Notes: generated by a model not told the origin, from the sequence alone. Numbered from the stretch's first letter, positions 17,101-26,846 are shown. The stretch: DNA of 44,588 bases from JBDRTU01 sp043823825 (GCA_043823825.1 JBDRTU010000052.1:1-44588), one strand, 5' to 3'. Numbers and translations are program-made.

Positions 17101-17153
17101 AACTAAACTTTACCACAATCAAGCGCCAAGGCGCTACTTAATAATAGTAAATT

Positions 17154-17789
17154 TTATACTTCAAATTGAGCCACTGATTCTAAATCGAAAAATTTCACTC
17201 CCAATGGCGATAAGACTTTTGGCGGCAATTTATGAGCCGACCCCCAATGCTTTAACATACCATCATGTATAGGAAAACAAACTTTTGGCTTAATCACTTT
17301 AGCATAATCTAAAGTCTCAGCTATTTTCATCCAAGGACCGGCCACTGGCAAAGCGAGAACTTCTACTGGTTTAGGCGGTTGGTAAAAAGTATCGCCAGGA
17401 TAAAATAATCTATCGGCAATGAAATAACTAGTATTAATAACTTGAGGAACAATATGATAAATCGGAGTATGCTTCTCTCCCCATCCTTTTATGACCACGC
17501 CTTTCACAGTTTGGTTTTGTTTATGTTCTAATAATTGATAAGTGATCTGCTCTTGTCCTAAAATTCTACCCACACCTTTATTAGTAAAAACTAATGCTGA
17601 TGGATTATTGATTAAGACCGTCTTTAATGACTCCGTATGCAGGTGATCGGGGTGTTCATGAGTAATTAAAATTACATCAATGCCCGTTACCTGATTTTGA
17701 GCCATGGTGTAATCTCCGGGATCGGTTAAAATCTTTAAACTACCCTCTTCTACCACTAAACAACAGTGCCCTAATTTAGTTATTTTCAT
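17154..17789 (-). CDS. Metallo-beta-lactamase-fold hydrolase (UlaG-like)
   Basis: A 211-residue MBL-fold protein. The metal motif HEHPDHLH is at about residues 49-56, with further ligands in YPGDTF and PIHDGMLKH. The pattern resembles the UlaG/YtkL group (DUF-type L-ascorbate-6-P lactonase relatives and other metal-dependent hydrolases) rather than RNase J or glyoxalase II. The substrate is unknown. It begins 8 bases after the stop of the LysM-M23 gene and is probably co-transcribed with it. Confidence 0.8.
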   Translation of the reverse strand: MKITKLGHCCLVVEEGSLKILTDPGDYTMAQNQVTGIDVILITHEHPDHLHTESLKTVLINNPSALVFTNKGVGRILGQEQITYQLLEHKQNQTVKGVVIKGWGEKHTPIYHIVPQVINTSYFIADRLFYPGDTFYQPPKPVEVLALPVAGPWMKIAETLDYAKVIKPKVCFPIHDGMLKHWGSAHKLPPKVLSPLGVKFFDLESVAQFEV

Positions 17790-17797
17790 CTTGCCTG

Positions 17798-19099
17798 TTA
17801 CTTAATATAATTAAGGGGATTTACGCGTTGCCCATTAACATACACTTCAAAATGTAGGTGAGGGCCAGTGGAACGACCAGTTGAACCCATGGTAGCAATT
17901 TGTTGGCCCCGGGCTACCCGGTCACCTGCTGATACTAAATTTTTGGTATTATGGCCATACAAAGTTTTCAAACCCTGCCCATGATCAATAATTATATAGT
18001 TACCATAACCGCCCCGATTCCAACCTGAGGTTTGTACTACCCCATCCTCAGCCGCATAAATAGGAATGCCATAAGCATTAGCCAAATCAACTCCACCGTG
18101 CCGCCAAGAAAAGTACTGGGAAATTCTACGGGTTACAGTTGGCCACAAAAGCTTAGTGTTACTACTTAAATTAGGTGCAATACTAGTAAGCAATGAACTG
18201 CTAGTTGTTTTAGGTGTGGGTGGAACATAGGGCTTACCGCCAGGAATCACTATAATTTGCCCCACTGTTAACTTATTATCAGCTAAATTATTAAATTCGC
18301 TAATTTTATCTACCTCCACCCCATAGCGACTAGCAATACCAGATAAAGTATCTCCCTTAGCTACTCTGTGAGAGACACCACTAGTAGGTAGCACAGTAAG
18401 CTTTTGCCCTATCCGCAAAACACTATAATTAGATAATCGATTCTCCCACAGTAGGGTAGCTAAGGAAACTCCAAATTCAGCAGCAATGGACGATAAAGTA
18501 TCGCCATCTTTCACTATATATTGCTCTGGATCTTGTCTAATGCCTCGCTCGGTGGTAACCAGATGTGGTTTGATTAAGGTACTTCCCTCATCAATGGTGG
18601 CTGTTATGTCTTCATTGGTTAAATCTAAAATTTCACCTTCAGAACGCAAGATCGGCGATGCTATTTCATTGTTAGTTAAAGGGGGTAAAACAGATTCTTC
18701 AATAATAATCTCCAAATCCTCTTCGATTAAAGAATTTAATAAACTGTTCTGACCAAAATCTCCGGCATTAACTTGTCTGATACTAACATTATTTACTATG
18801 ACAAATACTGCAACTGTTAACACTATTATCATTGGCAACCATTGTTGCTGGTTTAATCGCTGGGGCAGAAGAGTTTGACAAAATTGGCGTCGCGCACTAC
18901 GCGTAGAAAGTATTAACTGATAAGGCTTCACTACTAACACTAACCATGACCAGCGCCCAAGTAATTTTGGTCCGCGTCCCAAACTACTAAACGCCTTACT
19001 GAGCCAACGAACAACTAACTTACGAGCTGTCAAAGTATGTAAGCTTAAACGTAATATAATAATATATATTTTTTGTTTAGTGGAATGAGTATTAGACAT
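17798..19099 (-). CDS. LysM and M23 (LytM) cell-wall peptidase
   Basis: A 433-residue envelope protein. It has a basic N-terminal region, a transmembrane segment (about residues 91-108, MIIVLTVAVFVIVNN), two LysM repeats (YIVKDGDTLSSIAAEFGV and HRVAKGDTLSGIASRYGV), a linker rich in Pro/Thr/Ser, and a C-terminal M23 domain. The M23 zinc ligands are in HGGVDLA and GPHLHFEVY. LysM binds the glycan strands of peptidoglycan and M23 enzymes cut peptide cross-links, or act as amidase activators when inactive; the zinc site here is complete, so I expect activity. It acts outside the membrane together with the PBP encoded nearby. Confidence 0.92.
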   Translation of the reverse strand: MSNTHSTKQKIYIIILRLSLHTLTARKLVVRWLSKAFSSLGRGPKLLGRWSWLVLVVKPYQLILSTRSARRQFCQTLLPQRLNQQQWLPMIIVLTVAVFVIVNNVSIRQVNAGDFGQNSLLNSLIEEDLEIIIEESVLPPLTNNEIASPILRSEGEILDLTNEDITATIDEGSTLIKPHLVTTERGIRQDPEQYIVKDGDTLSSIAAEFGVSLATLLWENRLSNYSVLRIGQKLTVLPTSGVSHRVAKGDTLSGIASRYGVEVDKISEFNNLADNKLTVGQIIVIPGGKPYVPPTPKTTSSSLLTSIAPNLSSNTKLLWPTVTRRISQYFSWRHGGVDLANAYGIPIYAAEDGVVQTSGWNRGGYGNYIIIDHGQGLKTLYGHNTKNLVSAGDRVARGQQIATMGSTGRSTGPHLHFEVYVNGQRVNPLNYIK

Positions 19100-19206
19100 T
19101 ATCTAAGTGATTACCAGACTAACAAACTATAATCTCCCAGTCAATCATGGAAGTTAGATTAATTAATAAAAAAGCCCTACCTTTGAGTACTGGTTAATAA
19201 CCAAAT
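19100..19206. other. Intergenic gap, no clear signal
   Basis: AT-rich sequence between the tyrS stop and the LysM-M23 start. I see no clear terminator hairpin or promoter. Confidence 0.35.
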
Positions 19207-20409
19207 TTAAGCTAGTTCTACAAAACGACGACTACCAACTTGTATAATCATTCCCGGCTTGGGGTTGATGATTTTTTGCCAATCAGAAACCTTGACTTTA
19301 TTTATTTTAACTCCTCCTTGCACTAGCAAACGCCGCGCCTCACCTTTACTAGTTGCTAATTTTAACAATACTAATAACTCAATCACTGACAATGATTTGG
19401 TACCAATCGGAATTTTGCCTTTAGGAAGATGCTGTGGGGTTTCTTTGCTACGATGAATCAAATCAAATTCTTTAGCTACTTGTCGTGCCTGGGTGACGCT
19501 ATGATACAAAGCCACAATTTCATAAGCTAAACGCGCCTTGCTATCACGTGGATTCGCCACCTGCTTTAAACTTTTCTCAATTGCTTTAATTTCTTCATCA
19601 GCTACCTGGGTGGCTAACTGAAAATATTTTATGATTAATTTATCAGTTAACGACATTACCTTACCATACATCTCAAGTGGGGAATCAATAATATTAATAA
19701 CATTGCCCCAACTGGTAGACATTTTGCGCCCATCCGTTCCTTCTAACATGCTGAAAGTAATAATATCCTGTGGCGGCTGTTTATATAATTCCTGCACCAC
19801 TCTGCCAGCGTGCAAATTAAACAATTGATCAGTGCCCCCTACTTCCACATCGCTCCTTACTGCCGCTGAATCAAAACCTTGCATTAACGGATAAAGAAAT
19901 TCTCGCAAACTTATCTCTACTCCTTTACTATAGCGTTCCTTAAAATTACGGCGTGCTAGCATTTGCTGCACACTAAAGGATTCCGCCAGCCGAGCCACTT
20001 CCATAAAAGTCATGGCTTGAAGCCACTCACTGTTATAGCGCCACTCCACTTGGTTTAAATCCAAAATTAGCCCCAGCTGCTTTTTATAATCTTTTAAGTT
20101 GGTGCGTACTTGGTCCACTGTTAACAGCGGCCGCTTAGCTAATTTATCCGAAGGGTCACCCACTAAGGCAGTAAAGTCGCCAATAATTAAAACGATTTGA
20201 TGTCCCAATTCCTGAAACTCTCTTAGCTTCCATAATGTCACCGCTCTACCAAGATGAAGTTTAGGACCGGTCGGATCAAAACCTAATTTTACCCTAAGCC
20301 GCTCGCCTTTCAATAGTCTATTTTTTAAGTGCTTAGCCACAAACACTTGCTCAACATTGCGAGTTAATAGTTGCTTTATCTTAACTGGGTCGTTATTAAC
20401 TTTAGTCAT
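19207..20409 (-). CDS. tyrS: Tyrosyl-tRNA synthetase
   Basis: A class I aminoacyl-tRNA synthetase of about 400 residues. The ATP-binding signature is present as DPTGPKLHLGRAV (HIGH equivalent) and KMSTSWGN (KMSKS equivalent), with YPLMQGFDSAAV and GGTDQLFNLHAGR forming the tyrosine pocket. The C-terminal S4 domain (LATSKGEARRLLVQGGVKIN) binds tRNA. The family form is the bacterial TyrZ-like group. The frame allows ATG at 20421, but that codon lies inside the -10 element TGC-TACAAT, so I choose ATG 20409, which would make the mRNA nearly leaderless. Confidence 0.95.
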   Translation of the reverse strand: MTKVNNDPVKIKQLLTRNVEQVFVAKHLKNRLLKGERLRVKLGFDPTGPKLHLGRAVTLWKLREFQELGHQIVLIIGDFTALVGDPSDKLAKRPLLTVDQVRTNLKDYKKQLGLILDLNQVEWRYNSEWLQAMTFMEVARLAESFSVQQMLARRNFKERYSKGVEISLREFLYPLMQGFDSAAVRSDVEVGGTDQLFNLHAGRVVQELYKQPPQDIITFSMLEGTDGRKMSTSWGNVINIIDSPLEMYGKVMSLTDKLIIKYFQLATQVADEEIKAIEKSLKQVANPRDSKARLAYEIVALYHSVTQARQVAKEFDLIHRSKETPQHLPKGKIPIGTKSLSVIELLVLLKLATSKGEARRLLVQGGVKINKVKVSDWQKIINPKPGMIIQVGSRRFVELA

Positions 20410-20419
20410 AGTTGTTTTC

Positions 20420-20444
20420 ATTGTAGCACGCAGCTTGCTATAAT
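20420..20444. promoter_or_regulatory. Back-to-back extended -10 promoters of tyrS and the PBP gene
   Basis: ATTGTAGCA (20420-20428) read on the minus strand is TGC-TACAAT for tyrS. TGC-TATAAT (20436-20444) serves the PBP gene on the plus strand. The two elements are mirror images 7 bases apart, so each one's -35 region overlaps the other promoter. Both ATG codons lie 10-16 bases from their -10. Confidence 0.6.
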
Positions 20445-20459
20445 TGAATAAGCTCTAAT

Positions 20460-23276
20460 ATGAAAAGAAGAGTTTTTTCACCTCGCCGGGATGTTAGTTG
20501 GCACTCACGCCGATTAGTTTTCCGTGCTAGTAAAAAAAATCGCAGCGGTTGGCTTTGGCGACTATTCTTTATTTTGTTAGCCGTGGGCGCCGTAACGGTA
20601 ATAGTGGTCTTTCTTTGGGTTGCTAGAGATTTACCAACTCCCGAAGGTATTGCTCATCGCATCATCCCGCAAAGTACTAAAATCTATGACCGTACTGGCG
20701 AAACAGTCCTGTTTGATATTCATGGTGAAGAACGCCGCACTAGTGTGGAGTTAAGCAATATTCCTGAACATCTTAAGCAAGCTACTTTAGTAGCTGAGGA
20801 CAGAAATTTTTACACTCATCAAGGTTTTAAATTTACCTCGATGGTGCGTTCGTTGTTGGTTAATCTAATCCGAGGCGGCAAGGCACAGGGCGGTTCAACT
20901 ATTACTCAACAATTTATTAAAAATGCGATTGTTGGGGGAGAAAAAAAATATTCAAGAAAAATCAAAGAAATAATTTTAGCCTACCAGATTGAACAAAAAT
21001 TCTCTAAGGACGAGATTCTAAAACTATATTTTAATGAAATTCCTTATGGTTCTAATGCCTATGGTGCCGAAGCCGCTGCTCACCTTTTTTTTGGCAAAGG
21101 AGTTAAAGATATAAATTTGGCTGAAGCCGCTATCCTAGCAGCTCTTCCTAAGGCACCGAGCTATTATTCGCCTTGGGGAATTCATAAAGACGAACTAATT
21201 GGTCGTCAACAATTTATTCTGAACCAAATGGTAGAAGGAGGATATATTGACCAGGCTGCTGCTGACCAAGCTATTGCCGAGGAACTAAATTTTATTACTA
21301 GACAGGAAAATATTATTGCCCCCCACTTTGTCTTTTATATCAAAGAACAAGTGGCAGATAATTATGGTGAACGCCAAGTGGAGCAAGGCGGCTTAAAAAT
21401 CATCACTACACTAGATTTAGAAGCACAGAAAGCAGCCGAAGAAGCTATTGCTGAAAGCGAAGAAAAAAACGAATCTTTTAATGCTGGCAATGCGTCGTTG
21501 ACAGCAATAGATATATCAACCGGTCAAATCATAGCTATGGTTGGTTCACGTGATTTTTTTAATGATGACATTTCCGGCCAAGTGAATGTAGCGACGCGGC
21601 CCCGTCAACCTGGCTCCTCTTTTAAACCCTTTGTTTATGCCGCTGCTTTTGACAAGGGTTACCCCACCAATACCCTGCTTTTTGATGTAGTTACTAGGTT
21701 TAAAACAGACACCAAAGACTATACTCCCCATAATTACGACTCCAAAGAACGTGGGCCAGTAACCTTACGGCAAGCCTTAGCAGGCTCTTTAAATATACCA
21801 GCTGTTAAATTGTTATACCTGACCGGCATTGACCATGTGCTTGATTTGGCAAAACAGTTAGGATATACGACCTTGACAGAGCGTAGCCGCTTTGGTCTAT
21901 CGCTAGTATTGGGTGGGGCCGAAATTAAATTGTTAGAGCATGTTAACGCTTATGCCACCCTGGCACGTCAAGGCCAATTTAAACCAACCAGTAGCATTTT
22001 AAAAATAGAGGATGCCACTGGTAAAATCTTGGAAGAATATAAGGAACCGAAAACAAAAAAAATACTAGAACAACAAATCGCGAACGAAGTGACTGACATA
22101 CTGGCTGATAATAGTGCGCGAGAATATATTTTTGGCGCTAATAACTATTTAACTTTGGGCGACCGGCCAGCAGCTGCAAAAACCGGAACCACTAATGATT
22201 ATCGTGACGCTTGGACTATTGGTTATACCCCGGGAGTAGCGGCTGGTGTTTGGGTGGGGAATAGTGATAACAGTGAAATGAAACGTGGCGCGGATGGTTC
22301 GGTGGTGGCAGCGCCGATTTGGCTTAATTTTATGCAAAAATTGTTAAAAGGTAAACCAGTTGAAGAATTTACCGCACCAGAAGAGCGTCTGGTTGATAAA
22401 CTAATGTTAAATGGCCAACTAACTGGTGGTGATGTATTAATTGATAGGGCTTCTGGGAAACTCGCAACCGAATTGACTCCTTCAACTTTTATTGAACGCC
22501 GCCGCTTTCGCCAATATCATACTATTTTACATTATTTAGATAAAAATAATCCATTAAGTAATAATGAATTTAATCCTTTTACTGATCCGCAATATACTAA
22601 TTGGGAAGAAGCGGTAACGCGTTGGACCGAAGAACAAGGCTTTTCTAACGAACAACCGCCTACTGAATACGACGATGTTCATATTGCCGCTAACCGACCC
22701 GAATTATCTCTTACCAACCCACGTAATAATGACACCATAACCAGCAATCCAGTAACCTTATCAGTAAATACCTCTGCGCGTCGAGGCGTTAGGCGCGTTG
22801 AATACTTATTAGACAATCAATTAATTGGTGAAAGCAAGCAATCCCCTTTTTCTTTTACTTTTTCTATTACAGATGATTGGGATAATGGTTTTCATACTTT
22901 AACTGGCCGTGCTTATGACGACGTTGATAATATGGCAGAAAGCCAATCTACTTTTAATCTATTAGTAACCCCATTGCCTTCACCTTATCATATCAATTGG
23001 TTGAGTCCTAAAGATGGTACGCAAATATCGTTTGACCAATCGCCAATTGAGTTGAAATTATCTTTAGACCACCCTGAGTTATTAGAGAAAATTGACGCTT
23101 ATTATAAAAAAGACCAAGGCGCGTCAATTTGGTTAGGGTTTGTTGACCAATTAAAAAATGAAGTAAATCTTAGTTGGCAACCTGCCGAAGTAGGTAACTA
23201 TACTTTATTTTTAGTGCTACGTGATACAAACGGTATTACTAAAACCACTAAACCTATTACCATAATAGTAGAATAA
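20460..23276 (+). CDS. Class A penicillin-binding protein (bifunctional transglycosylase/transpeptidase)
   Basis: A 938-residue envelope enzyme. A basic N-terminus and one transmembrane helix (about residues 33-58) precede a GT51 domain with EDRNFYTHQGF (catalytic Glu), GGSTITQQFIKN and KIKEIILAYQIE. The transpeptidase domain has GSSFKPFVYAAA (SxxK nucleophile), SLN in AGSLNIPAVKLL, and AAKTGTTNDYRDAW (KTG). After about residue 750 come one or two Ig-like modules (NRPELSLTNPRNND, VRRVEYLLDNQLIGES), as in PBP1A/PbpC-like proteins of Gram-positives and CPR. It polymerises and cross-links peptidoglycan. The start follows the -10 by 15 bases without a Shine-Dalgarno site. Confidence 0.95.
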   Translation: MKRRVFSPRRDVSWHSRRLVFRASKKNRSGWLWRLFFILLAVGAVTVIVVFLWVARDLPTPEGIAHRIIPQSTKIYDRTGETVLFDIHGEERRTSVELSNIPEHLKQATLVAEDRNFYTHQGFKFTSMVRSLLVNLIRGGKAQGGSTITQQFIKNAIVGGEKKYSRKIKEIILAYQIEQKFSKDEILKLYFNEIPYGSNAYGAEAAAHLFFGKGVKDINLAEAAILAALPKAPSYYSPWGIHKDELIGRQQFILNQMVEGGYIDQAAADQAIAEELNFITRQENIIAPHFVFYIKEQVADNYGERQVEQGGLKIITTLDLEAQKAAEEAIAESEEKNESFNAGNASLTAIDISTGQIIAMVGSRDFFNDDISGQVNVATRPRQPGSSFKPFVYAAAFDKGYPTNTLLFDVVTRFKTDTKDYTPHNYDSKERGPVTLRQALAGSLNIPAVKLLYLTGIDHVLDLAKQLGYTTLTERSRFGLSLVLGGAEIKLLEHVNAYATLARQGQFKPTSSILKIEDATGKILEEYKEPKTKKILEQQIANEVTDILADNSAREYIFGANNYLTLGDRPAAAKTGTTNDYRDAWTIGYTPGVAAGVWVGNSDNSEMKRGADGSVVAAPIWLNFMQKLLKGKPVEEFTAPEERLVDKLMLNGQLTGGDVLIDRASGKLATELTPSTFIERRRFRQYHTILHYLDKNNPLSNNEFNPFTDPQYTNWEEAVTRWTEEQGFSNEQPPTEYDDVHIAANRPELSLTNPRNNDTITSNPVTLSVNTSARRGVRRVEYLLDNQLIGESKQSPFSFTFSITDDWDNGFHTLTGRAYDDVDNMAESQSTFNLLVTPLPSPYHINWLSPKDGTQISFDQSPIELKLSLDHPELLEKIDAYYKKDQGASIWLGFVDQLKNEVNLSWQPAEVGNYTLFLVLRDTNGITKTTKPITIIVE

Positions 23277-23324
23277 ACTCATTCACCTAATGGATAAGTA
23301 AGTGAGGACGGACCAACATCTTGC

Positions 23325-24440
23325 TTACTGCCTAATTGGCATAATTATGTAGCTGTAATCATCACCAGATGCTGGTTTTAATAATCCAGGATTATTAGTA
23401 TCAACAATCGCCAGTTGCACTTCCTTGCCAGAAATAGCATTTAACCCATCAATTAAATAACGGTAATTAAAAACAATTTCATTATTACTACCCGTAGCTT
23501 TAATTAATGTTAAAGTAGAACTATCTTCACCTAGTTGACTATTGGCTGAGGAAACTAATAGTTTTTTGGTTGATGGTTCTGTTTGCAATCTTACATCATT
23601 AATACCTGCTCGAGTAAATAAACTCGCGCTTTTTACTGCTTGGAGTAAAGAAGTGCGATCTACTAATAATTCACTATTAAATGTTTTAGGTATGATCTGT
23701 TGATAATCTGGAAACTGGGCAGTGATGATACGTGAGACTATTTTACTTTCACCTATTTGCCACATCACTTGATTGTCTCCTACTCGTATTTCCACTTCTT
23801 TAGTTTCTTCGTGAGTATTAAGAATACGAACTAATTGCTGTACTGTCCTTACTGGTATAATTAATTGCCCTGCCCCTAATTGCCCTTTACTAATCAAAAT
23901 TATTTTTTCAGCTAAGCGATAACTGTCGGTTGCGACTAGTGCTAATTTTTTATCATTAACCATATTAATCAATACCCCAGAGATCTCGGGGCGCGCTTCT
24001 TGGGGGTTAACCGCTATCAACACTTGATTCAAAGCTTCAGCTAAATCTTGACTATCTACCACCACATTACCTTTAGCTGCAACTTCAGGAATCACGGGAA
24101 AATCCTCAGCTGTTAATCCATGGATAACTGTTTGATGTCCAGCGCAACTAATTTTTAAATCTAAATTATCAAGCTCTAAATCAACACGGTCATTGGGCAA
24201 TAACGCCACTAATTCGGTAAAAAGTTTTCCTTGTATAGTAATAGACCCCTCAACACCAACCTTACCACGAACAATAGTTACAACACCTACTTCTAAATTA
24301 GTGGATGAGATAGTTAACGCACCGCCTTCAGTTTTTAATAAAACATTATTTAAAATAGGTAACGTGGTGTTTCGCCCAGTGACATAGCCAGTTATCAACA
24401 AGCCTTTATATAAATTTTCTTTAGTACATGATATTTTCAT
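23325..24440 (-). CDS. dnaN: DNA polymerase III sliding clamp (beta subunit)
   Basis: A 371-residue three-domain clamp. Recognisable blocks are the N-terminal MKISCTKENLYKGLLITGYV, the LPILNNVLLKTE segment, ATDSYRLAEK in the central domain and the C-terminal YIIMPIRQ, equivalent to the usual (V)MPMRL end that lines the protein-binding pocket. It encircles DNA and tethers the replicase. It lies downstream of dnaA on the same strand, separated by 138 bases of AT-rich sequence with no convincing DnaA boxes. Confidence 0.97.
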   Translation of the reverse strand: MKISCTKENLYKGLLITGYVTGRNTTLPILNNVLLKTEGGALTISSTNLEVGVVTIVRGKVGVEGSITIQGKLFTELVALLPNDRVDLELDNLDLKISCAGHQTVIHGLTAEDFPVIPEVAAKGNVVVDSQDLAEALNQVLIAVNPQEARPEISGVLINMVNDKKLALVATDSYRLAEKIILISKGQLGAGQLIIPVRTVQQLVRILNTHEETKEVEIRVGDNQVMWQIGESKIVSRIITAQFPDYQQIIPKTFNSELLVDRTSLLQAVKSASLFTRAGINDVRLQTEPSTKKLLVSSANSQLGEDSSTLTLIKATGSNNEIVFNYRYLIDGLNAISGKEVQLAIVDTNNPGLLKPASGDDYSYIIMPIRQ

Positions 24441-24578
24441 AGTAGTAGATAAAGTGGAAAAAATTAATTAAATAAAGAAAAGGTTGTATTGGTTGATAAA
24501 ATAGTAATTTATACCTGTGATTAGTCTGCGTATAGTGTTGGGGTATAGTAGGGATAAGGTGGGTGTAATAAAAAATTT

Positions 24579-25925
24579 CTAATTATTATAAAGTTGCTGG
24601 TGAATTAGGTGGATATCTTGTTGAATAGTACCATCATTATTTAAAGCTGCAGAAATTTTAATATAAGCATGCATAGCAGTGGTGTGGTCGCGATTACCTA
24701 ATTCTTGACCAATGGTTGGGTACGAGGCTTTAATTTCGTTTCTCATTAAATACATAGCTATTTGGCGTGGGGTTACTAACTGTTTTTTCCTACTTGCGCC
24801 CAATAAATCCTCTATCTTAACGTCATAATATCTAGATACCACGTTAATTATTTTTTTTGTGGTTAGGGCCTGACCTCGTTCGTGTTGGCTGTTGGTTTGT
24901 AAAATGCTTTTGACTGAGTCTAGGGTGGACGGCTGATTATTTAATTGATGATAGGCAATTATTTTATTTAAAGCACCCTCCAATTCCCTAACATTGTTTT
25001 GTATAGTGGTAGCTAAATAATTAATAATTTGTCCATTGAGAACGCAGTTTTTTTCTTTACATTTAGCTTCTAAAATTGCTGTTCTGGTTTCTAAATCCGG
25101 ACTTAAAATATCAGCCAGCATACCCCATTCAAAACGTGAAACTAAACGATGCTCCAGAGTAGGAATGGCTTTAGGTGGGCGGTCAGAGGTTATCACTATT
25201 TGTTTATTGGCTTGATGAAGATTATTAAAAGTATGAAAAAATTCTTCCTGCGTACCCTCTTTGCCAGCTAAGAATTGAACATCGTCGACTAATAAAGCAT
25301 CCACGCTACGATATCGGTTTTTAAATTTTTCCATAGTGCCCTTACTAATTGCTTCAATAAATTCATTTGTAAATTTTTCGCAGGTTATATACGATACTTT
25401 TTTATTGGGATCGCTTTTTACTATTTCATGGCCAATGGCTTGTAATAAGTGAGTTTTACCCAAACCTGCCCCACCATAAAGAAAAAGTGGATTGTAAGTT
25501 TGTCCGAGCGATTGAGTAACTGCTAGTGCTGCGGCACGTGCCAACTCATTGTTTTTACCAACAATAAAACTATCAAAAGTATAGTTAGGGCTCAAGCCAA
25601 TATTATTAACTGGTTGTTCTTGATTAAAAGTTGCTACAGAAGGTGCTGCTGAATTGTAATAATTTACACGTGCTTTATTAATATTAACTTGGTAGGCAAT
25701 TTGTTTAACAGATTGATTGGTGATATTGTTGAGGGCTTTTAAAATAAAGTCGTGGTATTTTTTTTCTAGCCAGGCTTTAGTAAAAGCATTGGGTACGGCT
25801 ATGACAATATGACCATCCTTACAAGAATCAATGTAAGTGTTTTTAAACCAAGTGGTGAAATTAGCTTTACTGATTAATAGCTCTAATTCACCAAGTGTTG
25901 ATTGCCACAATTGATCATTAGTCAT
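24579..25925 (-). CDS. dnaA: Chromosomal replication initiator DnaA
   Basis: A 448-residue initiator with an N-terminal oligomerisation domain (WQSTLGELELLISKANFTTW), a linker, a AAA+ domain with Walker A GGAGLGKTHLL and Walker B ALLVDDVQFLAG, and the DNA-binding domain IV with GNRDHTTAMHAYIKI. It binds DnaA boxes and opens the origin. On the minus strand TGC-TATAAC lies about 25-30 bases before ATG, preceded 17 bases earlier by TTTTCC, a likely promoter. Next to rpmH on the opposite strand, this is the standard bacterial origin arrangement. Confidence 0.97.
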   Translation of the reverse strand: MTNDQLWQSTLGELELLISKANFTTWFKNTYIDSCKDGHIVIAVPNAFTKAWLEKKYHDFILKALNNITNQSVKQIAYQVNINKARVNYYNSAAPSVATFNQEQPVNNIGLSPNYTFDSFIVGKNNELARAAALAVTQSLGQTYNPLFLYGGAGLGKTHLLQAIGHEIVKSDPNKKVSYITCEKFTNEFIEAISKGTMEKFKNRYRSVDALLVDDVQFLAGKEGTQEEFFHTFNNLHQANKQIVITSDRPPKAIPTLEHRLVSRFEWGMLADILSPDLETRTAILEAKCKEKNCVLNGQIINYLATTIQNNVRELEGALNKIIAYHQLNNQPSTLDSVKSILQTNSQHERGQALTTKKIINVVSRYYDVKIEDLLGASRKKQLVTPRQIAMYLMRNEIKASYPTIGQELGNRDHTTAMHAYIKISAALNNDGTIQQDIHLIHQQLYNN

Positions 25926-26091
25926 AAACTTAAGTAGTGTAATAAGTTATAGCATAAAATAGGCAAGTGGAAAACTAGTGGATGGTTTATTAAGTGTTTA
26001 TAACTTGTGAATTACATGGGGATACTATTATTTTTTTGACCAATTGCAAAGAGGTTGCTATAGTGAAAAGGCTTTTATTTTACAGATTGTT
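25926..26091. other. Presumed replication origin region (dnaA-rpmH)
   Basis: The divergent dnaA/rpmH gap is the commonest place for oriC. The sequence is AT-rich, with ATTATTTTTTT before the rpmH promoter. Only degenerate DnaA-box-like sequences are visible (AAGTGGAAAA, TAGTGGATGG), so the call rests on gene order. Confidence 0.45.
26036..26064 (+). promoter_or_regulatory. Promoter of rpmH-rnpA-yidD-yidC
   Basis: TTGACC (26036-26041), a 17-base spacer ending TTGC, then TATAGT (26059-26064). This is a -35 plus extended -10 promoter with a predicted start near 26071. Confidence 0.7.
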
Positions 26092-26229
26092 ATGCCAAAA
26101 AGAACATATCAACCTAAAAAACGACGACGTGCTCGCAAGCACGGTTTTCGCCATAGAATGAGTACTACTAGTGGTAGGCGAGTTTTAGCTCGAAGGCGTC
26201 GACGGGGACGTAAATTAATAAGTCAGTAA
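26092..26229 (+). CDS. rpmH: 50S ribosomal protein L34
   Basis: A 45-residue protein almost identical in pattern to L34 everywhere: MPKRTYQPKKRRRARKHGF, then RMSTTSGRRVLARRRRRGRK. The frame is open from 26044, but the family start is clearly ATG 26092, which also lies downstream of the predicted transcription start. It heads the conserved origin operon; rnpA starts 3 bases after its stop. Confidence 0.96.
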   Translation: MPKRTYQPKKRRRARKHGFRHRMSTTSGRRVLARRRRRGRKLISQ

Positions 26230-26232
26230 TGA

Positions 26233-26574
26233 ATGTTAACTACGACGCACAAATTAAAAAGTGCGGTTGATTTTAATCGCCTTTATCGTTATGGGAAGCG
26301 AGCTGTTTTTCCAGTTTTTACATTGCGTTGGCTATCAATTAAAGGGCAGCAGTTAACTAGATTTGGAGTAGTGGCTTCAATTAAACAGCTAGGTAAGGCT
26401 AATGTGCGTAATCGAGCTAGGAGACGCTTGTGGTCGTCGCTTAATAAAACGCTTTTGTTATTTCCAGCTAAAAATTATCTAATTGCCTTTGTTCTTAAAA
26501 AAGAGATTATTAAAGTTTCCTGGCCATGCCTGATTAATATAGTTGAGCAAGCTGCTAAAAAGGTTCGTCCTTAA
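26233..26574 (+). CDS. rnpA: Ribonuclease P protein component
   Basis: A 113-residue basic protein. KLKSAVDFNRLYRYGKR at the N-terminus and KANVRNRARRRLW (the family's RNR motif) are the signature of RnpA. It binds the RNase P RNA and helps it recognise tRNA precursors for 5' maturation. The start ATG is 3 bases after the rpmH stop; yidD begins 2 bases after its stop, so it is within one operon. The RNase P RNA gene itself was not found in this window. Confidence 0.93.
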   Translation: MLTTTHKLKSAVDFNRLYRYGKRAVFPVFTLRWLSIKGQQLTRFGVVASIKQLGKANVRNRARRRLWSSLNKTLLLFPAKNYLIAFVLKKEIIKVSWPCLINIVEQAAKKVRP

Positions 26575-26576
26575 TT

Positions 26577-26846
26577 ATGGCAACTTCTTTTTTTGCCAGT
26601 ATTCGACTACAAGTAAGGATGCTGATTCTAAGGTTTGTTAGGCTGTATCAAAAAATCTTATCACCCGATCATGGAGTGGGGCGCACTTTGGCTCCCTATC
26701 GCGGTTGTCGCTTTCATCCCTCTTGTTCTGAATATGCTTATCAGGCGATTGATAAGTATGGGGTGATTAAAGGTGGTATAATGGCTTTAAGGAGATTATT
26801 TCGTTGTCACCCTTGGCAGGCTGGCGGTCATGATCCAGTTCCCTAA
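26577..26846 (+). CDS. yidD: Membrane protein insertion efficiency factor YidD
   Basis: An 89-residue protein with the full YidD signature: YQKILSPDHGVGRTLAPYRG, CRFHPSCSEYAYQAI and LRRLFRCHPWQAGGHDPVP with the three conserved Cys residues. An amphipathic N-terminal helix probably lies on the inner membrane face. It assists YidC in inserting membrane proteins. It lies between rnpA and yidC, the canonical order. Confidence 0.95.
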   Translation: MATSFFASIRLQVRMLILRFVRLYQKILSPDHGVGRTLAPYRGCRFHPSCSEYAYQAIDKYGVIKGGIMALRRLFRCHPWQAGGHDPVP

